A stretch of 15,260 nt of DNA. Origin: an uncultured Mucispirillum sp. (GTDB lineage: Bacteria > Chrysiogenota > Deferribacteres > Deferribacterales > Mucispirillaceae). The position numbers were made by a program, and so were the translations under genes. Positions 1 to 7,782 of this stretch are shown piece by piece; position 1 is the stretch's first letter; the number at the start of each line of letters is the position of its first letter. Location of the stretch: positions 1 through 15,260 of the forward strand of contig CAJUJZ010000044.1 of the NCBI GenBank assembly GCA_910586745.1, written 5' to 3'. The notes beneath the pieces were generated by a model. The model was not told the origin of the DNA, searched no databases, and was given only the letters and a program-made list of their open reading frames with translations.

Positions 1-84
1 TTAATTTAAGATTTATTTTTTAATAAAACTGTAACATTTGTCCTGTTAGTTAAGAGTCAAACTTCACTGATTTTACATTTTGTG

Positions 85-113
85 TTGACATCTTATTCTT
101 TCTAATATACTAT
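85..113 (+). promoter_or_regulatory. Sigma-70-type promoter for the gene at 164
   Basis: A perfect -35 hexamer TTGACA (85-90) is followed after 17 bases by TACTAT (108-113). An overlapping TATACT (106-111) would give a 15-base spacer. Transcription would start near 120, leaving a leader of about 45 bases that ends in the ribosome site AGGAG (152-156). Confidence 0.65.
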
Positions 114-163
114 GCATTAATGAAATAAAAAGAGTATTAATATCTTTACACTAGGAGTTTTTT

Positions 164-751
164 ATGAAATATAATCTTATTGTAGGCGGAAATTCATACA
201 ATCAGCTGTCTTACAGTGAAATAATTTTATATATCAGAAAACTTGTATTAAATGAAGTGTCTATTGATTTTTCAATAGAATTAAAAAACTCCAATATGAT
301 AGAAGGTATTGATAAATTTATTAATGCAGGCAGCTTAAAAATACAAGTATTAAATTTTTCCTGTGTTAAGGGATTTTGCAGCTTTACAGGTCTTAATAAT
401 ATATACTGCCATTGGTTTCAAAACCACTGCACTAAAGATTTGCATGTTTATTCCCCATGTTCTTTAATATTGATAAATGATATTTTTGATGACAAAATAT
501 ATACAACAGCAAATATATTTTTTATTCTTGCAGCAGAATCAGAACTTATTGAAAAAATATGCACTCACTGCACAAGTAATGCTGTGCCGGCTGTGTATGA
601 TTTTTCTATATTTAAAAACATTATAGAATCTACTAAAAAAATGCGGTACCACAATAAAGCACGGCTTCCATTTAAGCTTGATATGTATGAAAAACGCTTT
701 AGAAATAATATGAATGCACAAAAAGAACTGCTTATATCTTCAAGTTTTTAA
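164..751 (+). CDS. Hypothetical protein, cysteine-containing, 195 aa
   Basis: I do not recognise this protein. It starts at ATG 164, seven bases after AGGAG, behind a good sigma-70 promoter, so expression is well supported. No signal peptide or convincing membrane segment is visible. It holds seven cysteines (about residues 67, 72, 82, 89, 99, 133 and 136), including C-x4-C, C-H-x5-C and a C-T-H-C pair with nearby histidines. Such spacing could bind metal or an iron-sulfur cluster, but no known cluster motif is complete. The C-terminal 40 residues are basic (many K and R). A sigma-54-like site begins 12 bases after its stop, so the next gene is probably transcribed separately. Function unknown; that it is a real gene is fairly sure. 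Confidence 0.7.
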   Translation: MKYNLIVGGNSYNQLSYSEIILYIRKLVLNEVSIDFSIELKNSNMIEGIDKFINAGSLKIQVLNFSCVKGFCSFTGLNNIYCHWFQNHCTKDLHVYSPCSLILINDIFDDKIYTTANIFFILAAESELIEKICTHCTSNAVPAVYDFSIFKNIIESTKKMRYHNKARLPFKLDMYEKRFRNNMNAQKELLISSSF

Positions 752-763
752 ATAACCATATTT

Positions 764-779
764 GGCACGCTTTTTGATA
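764..779 (+). promoter_or_regulatory. Candidate sigma-54 (-24/-12) promoter for the gene at 817
   Basis: TGGCACG (764-770), four bases, then TTGAT (775-779). The -24 half matches the RpoN consensus TGGCACG-N4-TTGCW perfectly and the GG-to-G spacing is exactly 12. The -12 element has GA where GC is expected. Transcription would start near 790 and give a leader of about 27 bases holding the ribosome site AAGGAG. No enhancer-binding site was identified. Confidence 0.5.
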
Positions 780-816
780 ATAAATTATTACAATATTACT
801 TTTAAGGAGTGCGGCT

Positions 817-1152
817 ATGGTTACTCAAAATATAAACAGAGCTTATCAAAGTAGTTTGTATAGTACTCATACAGAAAAAAATACAAATATTATTGCACAG
901 GCACCATCAAATGATGAGTATGCAGTTGAAAAAGAAAGTTTAAGTACTGATACTTTATATCTTTCTACATCGCAGACTCCAAAAATACTTTCCACACCTA
1001 CTAAAATTTATGTAGATAATGTAATAAATAATGCATTAGATAATATAGCCCGTGGCAATAATATAGAAGACAATAAACGAATTATCAGACTTTTCAGTAA
1101 CCTTATTAAAGAAAATCCTGAAAATATTTTAAGAAAAGCTTATAATTTATAA
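817..1152 (+). CDS. Hypothetical small protein, 111 aa
   Basis: Unrecognised. It starts at ATG 817 after a strong AAGGAG with good spacing. The first 60 residues are rich in Ser, Thr, Asn and Gln and look disordered. The last 50 residues (from about I63) look helical and charged. No signal peptide, cysteine pair or membrane segment is seen. The preceding -24/-12 promoter candidate suggests RpoN control, which in many Gram-negative bacteria includes flagellar, nitrogen or stress genes. A disordered N-terminus with a short helical C-terminus resembles small flagellar regulators such as FlgM in architecture only; I see no sequence match and do not assign it. Confidence 0.6.
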   Translation: MVTQNINRAYQSSLYSTHTEKNTNIIAQAPSNDEYAVEKESLSTDTLYLSTSQTPKILSTPTKIYVDNVINNALDNIARGNNIEDNKRIIRLFSNLIKENPENILRKAYNL

Positions 1153-1263
1153 TTATAATAATTATGCAATATATAAAGAGCCTTTTTATATAATGATTTT
1201 ATCTGTATTTAAAAATAATTTGAGTATATGTATTGAATGAAATTTGCAGTTTAAAAACACTAC

Positions 1264-1304
1264 TAAAAAAACATTAATGCTGGACTAAGCACTTATGCAG
1301 TCCA
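1264..1304 (-). terminator. Possible terminator after the response regulator
   Basis: Read on the minus strand, TGGACTGCA (1304-1296) can pair with TGC plus AGTCCA (1291-1281), with a TAAG loop and a 2-base bulge. The hairpin overlaps the stop codon. A run of seven T (1270-1264) follows about ten bases later, farther from the stem than in a typical intrinsic terminator, so this is tentative. Confidence 0.4.
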
Positions 1305-1650
1305 ACACTATATCAAATAAATCGTTTTTTCTAATAGGTTTCAGCAGTCTGCCGTTTGCTTCAGGCACTTGGTGGCTATCATCATTAAATGCGGAAACAA
1401 CAATAATTGGAGTATCGCCTAATGCTCTAATCTGGCGGGCAAGCTCCATACCATCCATAACAGGCATCTGTAAATCAGTGATTACAATATCAGGATGTTC
1501 AACTTTATAAATATCTATAGCTTCAAGACCATTTGCAGCTACAAGAACCTGCTTAAATCGTCTTTTAAGAAGCGTAACAACAGAGTCTCTCATCATATCT
1601 TCATCTTCTACATAGAGAACTGTTACTTCTTTTAATTTTTCGTAACTCAT
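1285..1650 (-). CDS. Single-domain (CheY-like) response regulator
   Basis: A 121-residue receiver domain with nothing attached. The acidic pocket is E15-D16-E17, the phospho-acceptor is D59 in the ITDLQMP stretch, the switch Ser is S86 (VVSAF) and the conserved Lys is K104 followed by P105. The family relays phosphate from a histidine kinase. Without an output domain it must act by protein contact, as CheY or phosphorelay regulators do. The ATG at 1650 follows AGAAGGA. It lies 36 bases downstream of the rhodanese gene on the same strand and is probably co-transcribed with it. No kinase is in the window, so the partner is unknown. It might be a general stand-alone regulator rather than the motor-binding CheY. 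Confidence 0.9.
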   Translation of the reverse strand: MSYEKLKEVTVLYVEDEDMMRDSVVTLLKRRFKQVLVAANGLEAIDIYKVEHPDIVITDLQMPVMDGMELARQIRALGDTPIIVVSAFNDDSHQVPEANGRLLKPIRKNDLFDIVLDCISA

Positions 1651-1686
1651 ATTTCCTTCTAAAAATATACCTAAATTATTCTAAAT

Positions 1687-2082
1687 CTACTTAACTACTG
1701 GTTTGCCAGCACTTTCCCATGCAAGAATGCCACCTTTCATATTAGTAACATTAGTAAACCCGAGTTCTTCTAATATTTCAGCAGAAGCAAGGCTTCTCTT
1801 GCCTGAACGGCAATAAACAATGTATGGTTTGTTTTTGTCTTTAAATTCCGCTTCTATTCTTGTTTCAAAATCATCATTGTAGTAATCAAAATTAAAAGCA
1901 CCTTTAATATGTCCAGCATCATATTCTTCTTTTGTTCTAACATCGATTACTGTATATTTTCCTGATTTGATAAGTTCCTCAACTTTTGCAACATCTTCAT
2001 TTTTGATTTCTGCAAAAGCAAATGCAGGAATAAGTAATGCAATTACCATAAATAGTCTGAAAAATAATGATTTTCCTTTCAT
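1687..2082 (-). CDS. Exported rhodanese-like sulfurtransferase
   Basis: A 131-residue protein with an N-terminal signal peptide (basic start, hydrophobic residues about 8-23, likely cleavage after AFA-24) and one rhodanese domain. The domain shows VIDVRTKEEY with the GHIKGA loop, then the active-site cysteine C91 in the loop CRSGKR, and the family's closing G-G-I-L-A-W. Rhodaneses move sulfane sulfur through a cysteine persulfide, and the exported single-domain forms act in the periplasm; the natural acceptor is not known. ATG 2082 follows AGGTG. It has its own promoter at 2119-2147, so it can be expressed apart from the lipopolysaccharide genes upstream. Confidence 0.88.
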   Translation of the reverse strand: MKGKSLFFRLFMVIALLIPAFAFAEIKNEDVAKVEELIKSGKYTVIDVRTKEEYDAGHIKGAFNFDYYNDDFETRIEAEFKDKNKPYIVYCRSGKRSLASAEILEELGFTNVTNMKGGILAWESAGKPVVK

Positions 2083-2118
2083 AAATCACCTCGTCCTTTT
2101 GTATTAATTTATAGTATT

Positions 2119-2147
2119 ATAGTATTATATTATTAAAATAGTTTCAA
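2119..2147 (-). promoter_or_regulatory. Sigma-70-type promoter for the rhodanese and response regulator genes
   Basis: On the minus strand TTGAAA (2147-2142) and TACTAT (2124-2119) are separated by exactly 17 bases. The region is a repetitive run of TATAGTAT units, so neighbouring -10 registers are possible. The leader would be about 30 bases. Confidence 0.6.
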
Positions 2148-2150
2148 GGC

Positions 2151-2732
2151 TTATATTTGTTTTTTTAATATTAATTTTACACCATCAAGCAAAGTGTCTG
2201 CGATTTTATCAGGCTTAACTTCCCAATTGTGAGATTTATTAATTAAATCGCCTTTTCCATAACCTGTTTTTACCATTATGGTTTTACAGCCTGATTTATA
2301 CCCAGCCATAATATCTGAATGTTTATCACCTATAAAATACATTCTGCTTTTATCTATCTGTAAATCTTTTAATGCCATATCAATAAGTCCAGTTTCAGGC
2401 TTTCTGCAGGAACATACTGACTTATATTTCTCCACTTTAGCATTTGGGTCATGGGGACAGAAATATACTGCATCAATTACAGCACCCTGCTTTTTTAAGT
2501 CCTGCACCATTTTATTATGTATCTCTGATAATGTTTTCTCGCTGAAAAAACCTCTTGCAAGCCCTGACTGGTTAGTAATCACTACAACTAGAAAGCCATT
2601 TATATTCAACATCCTAATTGCTTGAGCTGCATATGGATACATAACAAAATTATCAATATCATTAATATATCCTGCATCATAATTTATAGTGCCGTCTCTG
2701 TCTAAAAATACAACAGGTTTTAATTCAGCCAT
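2151..2732 (-). CDS. gmhB: D-glycero-D-manno-heptose 1,7-bisphosphate 7-phosphatase
   Basis: A 193-residue HAD-family phosphatase. The nucleophile motif is D11-R-D13-G-T, followed by T53-N-Q-S (motif II), the zinc site C92-P-H94 with C107-S-C109, then R110-K-P as motif III and G135-D136-K-H-S-D140 as motif IV. The zinc cysteines and the R-K-P are typical of GmhB. The enzyme removes the C7 phosphate of heptose bisphosphate in the cytoplasm, one step in making ADP-heptose for the lipopolysaccharide inner core. Its ATG overlaps the stop codon of the acyltransferase gene by one base (TAATG), so translation is probably coupled. Related histidinol-phosphate phosphatases share this fold, but the lipopolysaccharide neighbours favour GmhB. 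Confidence 0.88.
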   Translation of the reverse strand: MAELKPVVFLDRDGTINYDAGYINDIDNFVMYPYAAQAIRMLNINGFLVVVITNQSGLARGFFSEKTLSEIHNKMVQDLKKQGAVIDAVYFCPHDPNAKVEKYKSVCSCRKPETGLIDMALKDLQIDKSRMYFIGDKHSDIMAGYKSGCKTIMVKTGYGKGDLINKSHNWEVKPDKIADTLLDGVKLILKKQI

Positions 2733-3631
2733 TATCTACTCTCCTTATAAACATGATTACTCATTGTGCCGTCTTCTAATTCCACCCTTTTAAAACGCCT
2801 GTGGATTAAATACCACTGCTCAGGATACTGTCTAAAAACTTCTTCATAAACTTTGTTTATATCTTCTGCAATTTTTACTATTCTTTCTTTTGGTTTTAAA
2901 TTTTTATCTGGGTACACAGGACCTTTTAAAATAACTTTTGTATTAAATCCATCATAAAGTCCAAAGAAAAATACTATAGGGTAATTTTTTCTAGCACAAA
3001 GAGCAGGAATACCAGCTATAACAGGCACTTTATAACCGCAGAAATTTGCATTTATACAGTCTTTTGCAGTAGCTGTATGGTCTATATATACTCCAGGTAT
3101 ACATCCATCATTTATATATGATGAAAGTTTTTCCATAGCACCCCTGTGAGTGACATATTTTACTCTGTCAAAGGTTCTAAGTTCATCTAATATCTTATCT
3201 AGTGCTGCATTTTTTGTAGAACGGCCAATAGTTATTACTTGAGTATCCAGTGCCTGTGGAACAATAGTTGCAAGCAGGCTCCATGTACCAAAATGACCAC
3301 CAACAAATACAAACTTATTATCTTCATTTTTTACTTTTTCATATACCTGCCTGCCCTCTATGGTAACATGATTTTTAATATAATCATCACCAATCCTGTG
3401 AGCATAAAAAATATCAAGATAAGCCATAAATGTATAATCAAATGATTTTCTTGCTGTTTTATATGGGTCTTTTGCACCTAAGATTTTTGCATTTGTTGCT
3501 GCCACATGACGCCTGTCTTTTGATAAATGCCACAGACAGAAAGCCATAAATTTTGCCATACCATGCAGAACTTTCCTTGGAGTGTGATTTAAAAGTATAA
3601 CTAATGGTTTTAATATATAATAAAGTATCAT
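2732..3631 (-). CDS. LpxL/HtrB-family lipid A acyltransferase, variant active site
   Basis: A 299-residue protein of the family that adds secondary acyl chains to Kdo2-lipid A at the inner membrane. It has an N-terminal hydrophobic stretch (residues 1-15), the active-site region G111-G-H113-F-G-T-W-S118, the Y-I-D-H-T region with the following loop (about 190-215), and the closing signature P-E-Q-W-Y-L-I-H-R-R-F-K (about 270-281). LpxL proteins normally carry H-x4-E or H-x4-D; here the acidic residue is Ser118 (codon AGC), although His113 is kept. The start is preceded by AAGGAAG and lies one base after the waaA stop. Order within the block supports a role in lipid A acylation. The missing acid leaves activity or mechanism open. 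Confidence 0.85.
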   Translation of the reverse strand: MILYYILKPLVILLNHTPRKVLHGMAKFMAFCLWHLSKDRRHVAATNAKILGAKDPYKTARKSFDYTFMAYLDIFYAHRIGDDYIKNHVTIEGRQVYEKVKNEDNKFVFVGGHFGTWSLLATIVPQALDTQVITIGRSTKNAALDKILDELRTFDRVKYVTHRGAMEKLSSYINDGCIPGVYIDHTATAKDCINANFCGYKVPVIAGIPALCARKNYPIVFFFGLYDGFNTKVILKGPVYPDKNLKPKERIVKIAEDINKVYEEVFRQYPEQWYLIHRRFKRVELEDGTMSNHVYKESR

Positions 3632-3632
3632 T

Positions 3633-4868
3633 TTAACTTCCTTGTTTGATTACTGCATTAATAGTATCTGTTATTGTAAATACTGTATCTTGATTAATTT
3701 TATCTATTCTATTAAAAAAATCAATAAAATTATTATTTTCTTCAAGTCTAAGCAAAAATTGCAATGCTTCTTCCTTATTATTTATGACAGTAACCAGTCC
3801 AAACTCTTTTGCCTCATCAAATATTTCCTTAAAAGAAAACATATATTTACCAACTGATACAGTTTTTTCAAACTGCAGTGCTTCATATATATTATGACCG
3901 CCAATCTTTTTTAAAGAACCGCCTATAAATATTTTATCTGCTGAAATATAAAGCCCTTCTAAAAGTCCAAATACATCAATAATTATTACTTGTTGTGAAA
4001 AATCATGTTCAGAATAAAGGCAGGCACTATACCCATGCTTTTCAACCATTTCTTTTATTTCTGCACTTCTTTCTATATGACGAGGTACAAAAATTAATTT
4101 ATCAAAGCCTTCCATTTTGCCATCAAACCAGGAAAGAATTATTTCTTCTTCTCCCTTATGGGTAGATGCTGCTAAGAAAAATTTTACATTTTCAAGCTCT
4201 TTTATAGTTTTTACACTGTCTTTTAACTTTCTTTCCTGAAATTTAATATTACCTGCTGTTATAATTTTACTGCTTTTACCTGATATATGTGCAAACCTTT
4301 CTTCGTCAAGCTCACTTTTAGTCATAATTGCACTAAATCTTTTAAGTACACTTTTAAAAATAAACTTAAATCTTTTATATGTTTTATAAGTTTTATCAGA
4401 TATTCTACCATTTATAAGAAATACTGGCACTTGGTTTGATGCAGTAAAAATAAGATTTGGCCATAATTCTGTATCAACTATTACTAATACAGATACGCTC
4501 ATATATGATATAATCATACTAACTGCTCTTGAATTTTCAATAGGAAGTAAAAATGCCTTATCAGCCTTTATATAATCTATTGCCACCTGTCTACCTGTTG
4601 CTGTCATTGTAGATATAACAATACTTATATCTTTATTATCCTGCCTTAAAGTATCTGCAATTTTTTTTATACTTTTTACTTCTCCAACACTGGCACAGTG
4701 AAACCATACAGATTTAACTGGTTTAAAATCATCAATACGGATAAAACCAAACCTTTCCCAGTAGTGCTGATGTTTATTTTTCTTACGAAGTATAAAATAA
4801 CCAGCAATACTTAATACAGGTGTTAGAATAATAAGTATAAAATTATATATAAAAAGCAAAATCCGCAT
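3633..4868 (-). CDS. waaA: 3-deoxy-D-manno-octulosonic acid (Kdo) transferase
   Basis: A 411-residue GT30-family glycosyltransferase that attaches Kdo to lipid IVA at the cytoplasmic face of the inner membrane. Residues 5-26 form the N-terminal membrane anchor. Family motifs follow: W-E-R-F-G (about 37-41), W-F-H-C-A-S-V-G-E (about 55-63, holding the putative catalytic Glu), S-T-M-T-A-T-G, V-D-T-E-L-W-P-N, N-G-R-I-S, and G-N-I-K-F. The second half carries the nucleotide-sugar fold with G-G-S and G-G-H-N loops. The usual V-E-T-E-L-W reads V-D-T-E-L-W here, a mild change. It starts 14 bases after the DUF374 gene with a modest GGTGA site. Whether it adds one, two or more Kdo cannot be told from sequence. 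Confidence 0.95.
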   Translation of the reverse strand: MRILLFIYNFILIILTPVLSIAGYFILRKKNKHQHYWERFGFIRIDDFKPVKSVWFHCASVGEVKSIKKIADTLRQDNKDISIVISTMTATGRQVAIDYIKADKAFLLPIENSRAVSMIISYMSVSVLVIVDTELWPNLIFTASNQVPVFLINGRISDKTYKTYKRFKFIFKSVLKRFSAIMTKSELDEERFAHISGKSSKIITAGNIKFQERKLKDSVKTIKELENVKFFLAASTHKGEEEIILSWFDGKMEGFDKLIFVPRHIERSAEIKEMVEKHGYSACLYSEHDFSQQVIIIDVFGLLEGLYISADKIFIGGSLKKIGGHNIYEALQFEKTVSVGKYMFSFKEIFDEAKEFGLVTVINNKEEALQFLLRLEENNNFIDFFNRIDKINQDTVFTITDTINAVIKQGS

Positions 4869-4882
4869 ATTTCACCATATTT

Positions 4883-5527
4883 TTAAAGAAACTCACTGTA
4901 TACTTCATTTGTTCTCTGCATCATAAATTTCTGCAGTCTCTCTGTATCTTCTTTTAATGCTTCTTCATCTTTATCTTCGCTTACATAAAATGCATCAGAA
5001 TACCATACTTCAACTTTTGCAAAGGGTTTAGGGAAAATAAACTTATCCCAGCTGTTAAATCTGATAAAGCTGTCAGTTTTTAATGTAACTGCATATATTT
5101 CATTGTCAAGACATTTTGCAATAAAGACTGCACCGCTTTTTACTTCATGGCGTGGGCCTTTTGGACCGTCAACGGTAATAGCTGCCGCAATATTATGTGT
5201 TCTACATAATTTCACAAGCTTCATAGCAGCTTTAATACCACCACGGGTAGACGAACCTCTTGCAAGCTTATAGCCCCACTTTTCTAATATATATGCTATC
5301 AAATCTCCATCTTTTGAATCAGATGCTATTGTTGCAAGACTGTCTTTATAATGACTGAATGATAATGGAAGTAAAGAATCATGCCATAATACAAGTACAG
5401 GGCGTTTACCCTTTTTTCTGCTTTTATCATAAGCTTCTTTATTAATATTTCTTATTCTCCATGTTTTTAGAAGTGCAGTGCCTAAATAATATGTAACTGC
5501 ATAACCTATTCTGCGACTTACTTTCAT
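4883..5527 (-). CDS. DUF374 acyltransferase, LpxJ-type candidate
   Basis: A 214-residue member of the DUF374 branch of lysophospholipid acyltransferases. Landmarks are W48-H49-D-S-L-L-P, the stretch A-S-D-S-K-D-G-D, R-G-S-S-T-R-G-G (about 90-97), and D-G-P-K-G-P-R (about 119-125). In Helicobacter and related bacteria a DUF374 protein, LpxJ, adds a secondary acyl chain to lipid A in place of LpxM. Being the first gene of a run with waaA and an LpxL-type gene fits that role, but this is inference from family and position. The start follows AAGG and a clear promoter. A short hydrophobic N-terminus (about 8-20) suggests membrane association. Confidence 0.82.
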   Translation of the reverse strand: MKVSRRIGYAVTYYLGTALLKTWRIRNINKEAYDKSRKKGKRPVLVLWHDSLLPLSFSHYKDSLATIASDSKDGDLIAYILEKWGYKLARGSSTRGGIKAAMKLVKLCRTHNIAAAITVDGPKGPRHEVKSGAVFIAKCLDNEIYAVTLKTDSFIRFNSWDKFIFPKPFAKVEVWYSDAFYVSEDKDEEALKEDTERLQKFMMQRTNEVYSEFL

Positions 5528-5558
5528 ATTTTACCTTAAAAATTATTTATACTATTTT

Positions 5559-5587
5559 ATTATAATATTTTTAATAAATAAAGTAAA
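5559..5587 (-). promoter_or_regulatory. Sigma-70-type promoter for the lipid A gene block
   Basis: On the minus strand TTTACT (5587-5582) and a perfect TATAAT (5564-5559) are 17 bases apart. The start would lie about 25 bases before the ATG at 5527. It diverges from the hslV promoter with about 35 bases between the two -35 boxes. Confidence 0.65.
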
Positions 5588-5622
5588 TTTGTAAAAAATA
5601 TTCAAAAAAATAATATAACAGT

Positions 5623-5651
5623 TTGACATATTACTTATACTTTTTTATGAT
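5623..5651 (+). promoter_or_regulatory. Sigma-70-type promoter for hslVU
   Basis: A perfect TTGACA (5623-5628), a 17-base spacer and TATGAT (5646-5651). The leader would be about 40 bases and ends in GAGG (5690-5693) before ATG 5699. No CIRCE or heat-shock-type -35 was seen, although hslVU is heat-induced in many bacteria. Confidence 0.75.
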
Positions 5652-5698
5652 ATGGTAAAATTTACTGATGATTTATTATAAATTATTTTGAGGTTAGA

Positions 5699-6244
5699 AT
5701 GGAGCATAATAATAATTCTATACAGGCAACAACAGTTGTTGCAATCAGAAAAGGCGAACATGTTGCAATGGCAGCAGATGGTCAGGTGACTTTTGGCAAT
5801 ATTGTTATGAAAGATAATGCCAGAAAAGTCCGCCGTTTAGCTGGAGGCAAAGTGCTCTGTGGATTTGCAGGTTCAGCAGCTGATGCTTTTACACTAATGG
5901 ACAGATTTGAAGCAAAATTAAACAGCTATAATTTTAATCTTGAACGCTCTGCAGTAGAACTTGCAAAAGACTGGCGTAATGACAGATATCTTCGCAAACT
6001 TGAGGCTATGATGATAGTAGCAGATAAAACTGGAATGTATGTGGTTTCTGGAAATGGTGATGTTATAGACCCAGATGACGGCGTTACAGCTATCGGCTCT
6101 GGCGGTCCTTATGCACTTGCAGCAGGCAGAGCATTAGTAGAAAATACCGAACTTACAGTTCGCGAAATTGCTGAAAAAGCTATAAATATCGCAGGCAGTA
6201 TATGTATATATACTAACAAAAATATTATTATAGAAGAAATATAA
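5699..6244 (+). CDS. hslV: ATP-dependent protease subunit HslV (ClpQ)
   Basis: A 181-residue Ntn-type threonine peptidase that forms the double-hexamer core of the cytoplasmic HslUV protease. A ten-residue leader precedes T11-T12-V-V-A; by family precedent autocleavage exposes T11 as the nucleophile. A-A-D-G-Q-V-T-F-G and the lysine/arginine run (K-V-R-R-L) follow, with [11 protein letters not shown] in the second half and the G-S-I-C-I-Y-T-N segment near the end, all usual for HslV. Length matches the family. ATG 5699 is five bases after GAGG; 15 bases separate the stop from hslU. Confidence 0.97.
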   Translation: MEHNNNSIQATTVVAIRKGEHVAMAADGQVTFGNIVMKDNARKVRRLAGGKVLCGFAGSAADAFTLMDRFEAKLNSYNFNLERSAVELAKDWRNDRYLRKLEAMMIVADKTGMYVVSGNGDVIDPDDGVTAIGSGGPYALAAGRALVENTELTVREIAEKAINIAGSICIYTNKNIIIEEI

Positions 6245-6259
6245 ATTAAGGAGAAGTAA

Positions 6260-7600
6260 ATGGCAGAAGAGCTTACACCAAAGACAATTGTAGATGAGCT
6301 TGATAAATATATAGTTGGGCAGAAAAATGCAAAAAAAGCAGTGGCAGTAGCTTTAAGAAACAGATGGAGAAGGCTGCAGCTGACTGCAAAAATTCAAGAA
6401 GATATTACACCTAAAAATATTATTATGATAGGTTCAACAGGGGTTGGTAAAACAGAAATAGCAAGAAGACTTGCACGCCTTACTAAATCACCATTTTTAA
6501 AAGTAGAAGCCAGCAAATATACAGAAGTAGGATATGTGGGCAGAGATGTAGAATCTATGATTAGAGATTTAGTAGAGATTGGCGTAAATATGGTGCGTTC
6601 TGAACAGAAAGAACTGCATATTGAAAAAGCTAAATCTTTAGTAGAAGAAAGAATTTTAGATATTTTACTTCCACCTAAGCCTATGACTTATTCAATGGAA
6701 GGACACGAAAGTACTGGCAAAGAATCAAGAGATAAAATGAAAGAAAAATTAGCAGCCGGGGAGCTTGATGACAGATTTATAGAAATAGATGTTGATGAGC
6801 CAACACCACATATAGAAGTGCTTACAAATGCAGGTTTTCAGGATATGGGTGTAGATTTAAATGATATGATGAAAAATATGTTCCCAAATAAAAAGAAAAA
6901 ACGCAAAATGAAAATCAGTGAAGCAAGGGGCATATTAGAAGTACAGGAATTAAACAGGCTTATTGATATGGACGATGTTAAAAACACTGCTTTAAAAAGA
7001 GTGGAACAGTCTGGCATAGTTTTCCTTGATGAGATAGATAAAATATGTTCATCAAGTACAGGAAATTCAAGAGGCGGTGATGTTTCAAGAGAAGGTGTGC
7101 AGAGAGATTTACTGCCTATTGTAGAAGGCTCAACAATTAATACAAAATACGGCATAGTAAAAACTGACCATATATTATTTATTGCTGCAGGTGCTTTCTC
7201 TATGGCTAAACCATCAGATTTAATACCTGAACTGCAGGGCCGTTTCCCTATAAGAGTAGAACTTGATGCTCTTACTAAGGAAGACTTCCTTCGTATTTTA
7301 AAAGAGCCTGAAAATGCGATTACAAAACAGTATGCAGCACTTTTAAAAGCTGATAATGTTACAATCACTTATACTGATGACGGCATAGATGCTATTGCAG
7401 ATATTGCCTGCACAGTAAATACTTCTAATGAAAATATAGGTGCAAGAAGACTTCATACTATTATGGAAAAGTTATTAGAAGATATCGCTTTTGAAACACC
7501 AGAAAATGTAACTGGTGAAATTATTATTAATGCAGAATATGTGCAGTCTAAACTTAAAGAAATAAGTACAAACTTAGATTTGAGCAGGTATATTTTATAA
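6260..7600 (+). CDS. hslU: HslUV unfoldase ATPase subunit HslU (ClpY)
   Basis: A 446-residue AAA+ ATPase that unfolds substrates and feeds them to HslV. Walker A is G58-S-T-G-V-G-K-T65 (the usual second residue is Pro), the pore loop is G-Y-V-G-R-D (about 91-96), Walker B is I-V-F-L-D-E-I-D around residue 255, and the arginine-finger region is E-L-Q-G-R-F-P. The intermediate (I) domain lies between about 110 and 230. The C-terminus ends L-S-R-Y-I-L, the tail that docks into HslV pockets. AAGGAG precedes the ATG. It forms an operon with hslV and is followed at once by a terminator. Confidence 0.97.
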   Translation: MAEELTPKTIVDELDKYIVGQKNAKKAVAVALRNRWRRLQLTAKIQEDITPKNIIMIGSTGVGKTEIARRLARLTKSPFLKVEASKYTEVGYVGRDVESMIRDLVEIGVNMVRSEQKELHIEKAKSLVEERILDILLPPKPMTYSMEGHESTGKESRDKMKEKLAAGELDDRFIEIDVDEPTPHIEVLTNAGFQDMGVDLNDMMKNMFPNKKKKRKMKISEARGILEVQELNRLIDMDDVKNTALKRVEQSGIVFLDEIDKICSSSTGNSRGGDVSREGVQRDLLPIVEGSTINTKYGIVKTDHILFIAAGAFSMAKPSDLIPELQGRFPIRVELDALTKEDFLRILKEPENAITKQYAALLKADNVTITYTDDGIDAIADIACTVNTSNENIGARRLHTIMEKLLEDIAFETPENVTGEIIINAEYVQSKLKEISTNLDLSRYIL

Positions 7601-7607
7601 TGTATAT

Positions 7608-7640
7608 AAGCGGGTTAATATTTTAACCCGCTTTGTTATT
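7608..7640 (+). terminator. Intrinsic terminator after hslU
   Basis: An 11-bp perfect stem, AAGCGGGTTAA (7608-7618) with TTAACCCGCTT (7623-7633), has a TATT loop and is followed by a T-rich stretch. It begins eight bases after the hslU stop. Confidence 0.9.
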
Positions 7641-7733
7641 TCAATAAACCTTATGGACAACATCCAACAATATTTTAATAAACTGGTAATTTATATTGAT
7701 AAACAAAGATATAAATTTTATCTATTTAAGCAT

Positions 7734-7761
7734 AAAAAAAGCTGAGTATAAACCCAGCCTT
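7734..7761 (-). terminator. Intrinsic terminator after the chemoreceptor gene
   Basis: On the minus strand GCTGGGT (7758-7752) pairs with ACTCAGC (7747-7741), with one G-U pair and a TTAT loop, followed by seven T (7740-7734). It lies 22 bases beyond the chemoreceptor stop. The stretch between this and the hslU terminator (7641-7733) shows nothing else. Confidence 0.85.
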
Positions 7762-7782
7762 AAATAACTACTTATTTAAATT

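Noticed and set aside
1170..1192. AT-only hairpin (TATATAAA with TTTATATA) after the second hypothetical gene
   Set aside because: The stem has no G-C pairs and no T-run follows, so it is too weak to call a terminator. The remaining bases 1153-1263 show nothing else.
6838..7368. A 176-codon open frame on the minus strand inside hslU
   Set aside because: It is wholly antisense to the well-conserved AAA+ core of hslU, has no ribosome site, and its Ser/Phe/Ile-rich composition is what the reverse complement of AT-rich coding DNA yields.
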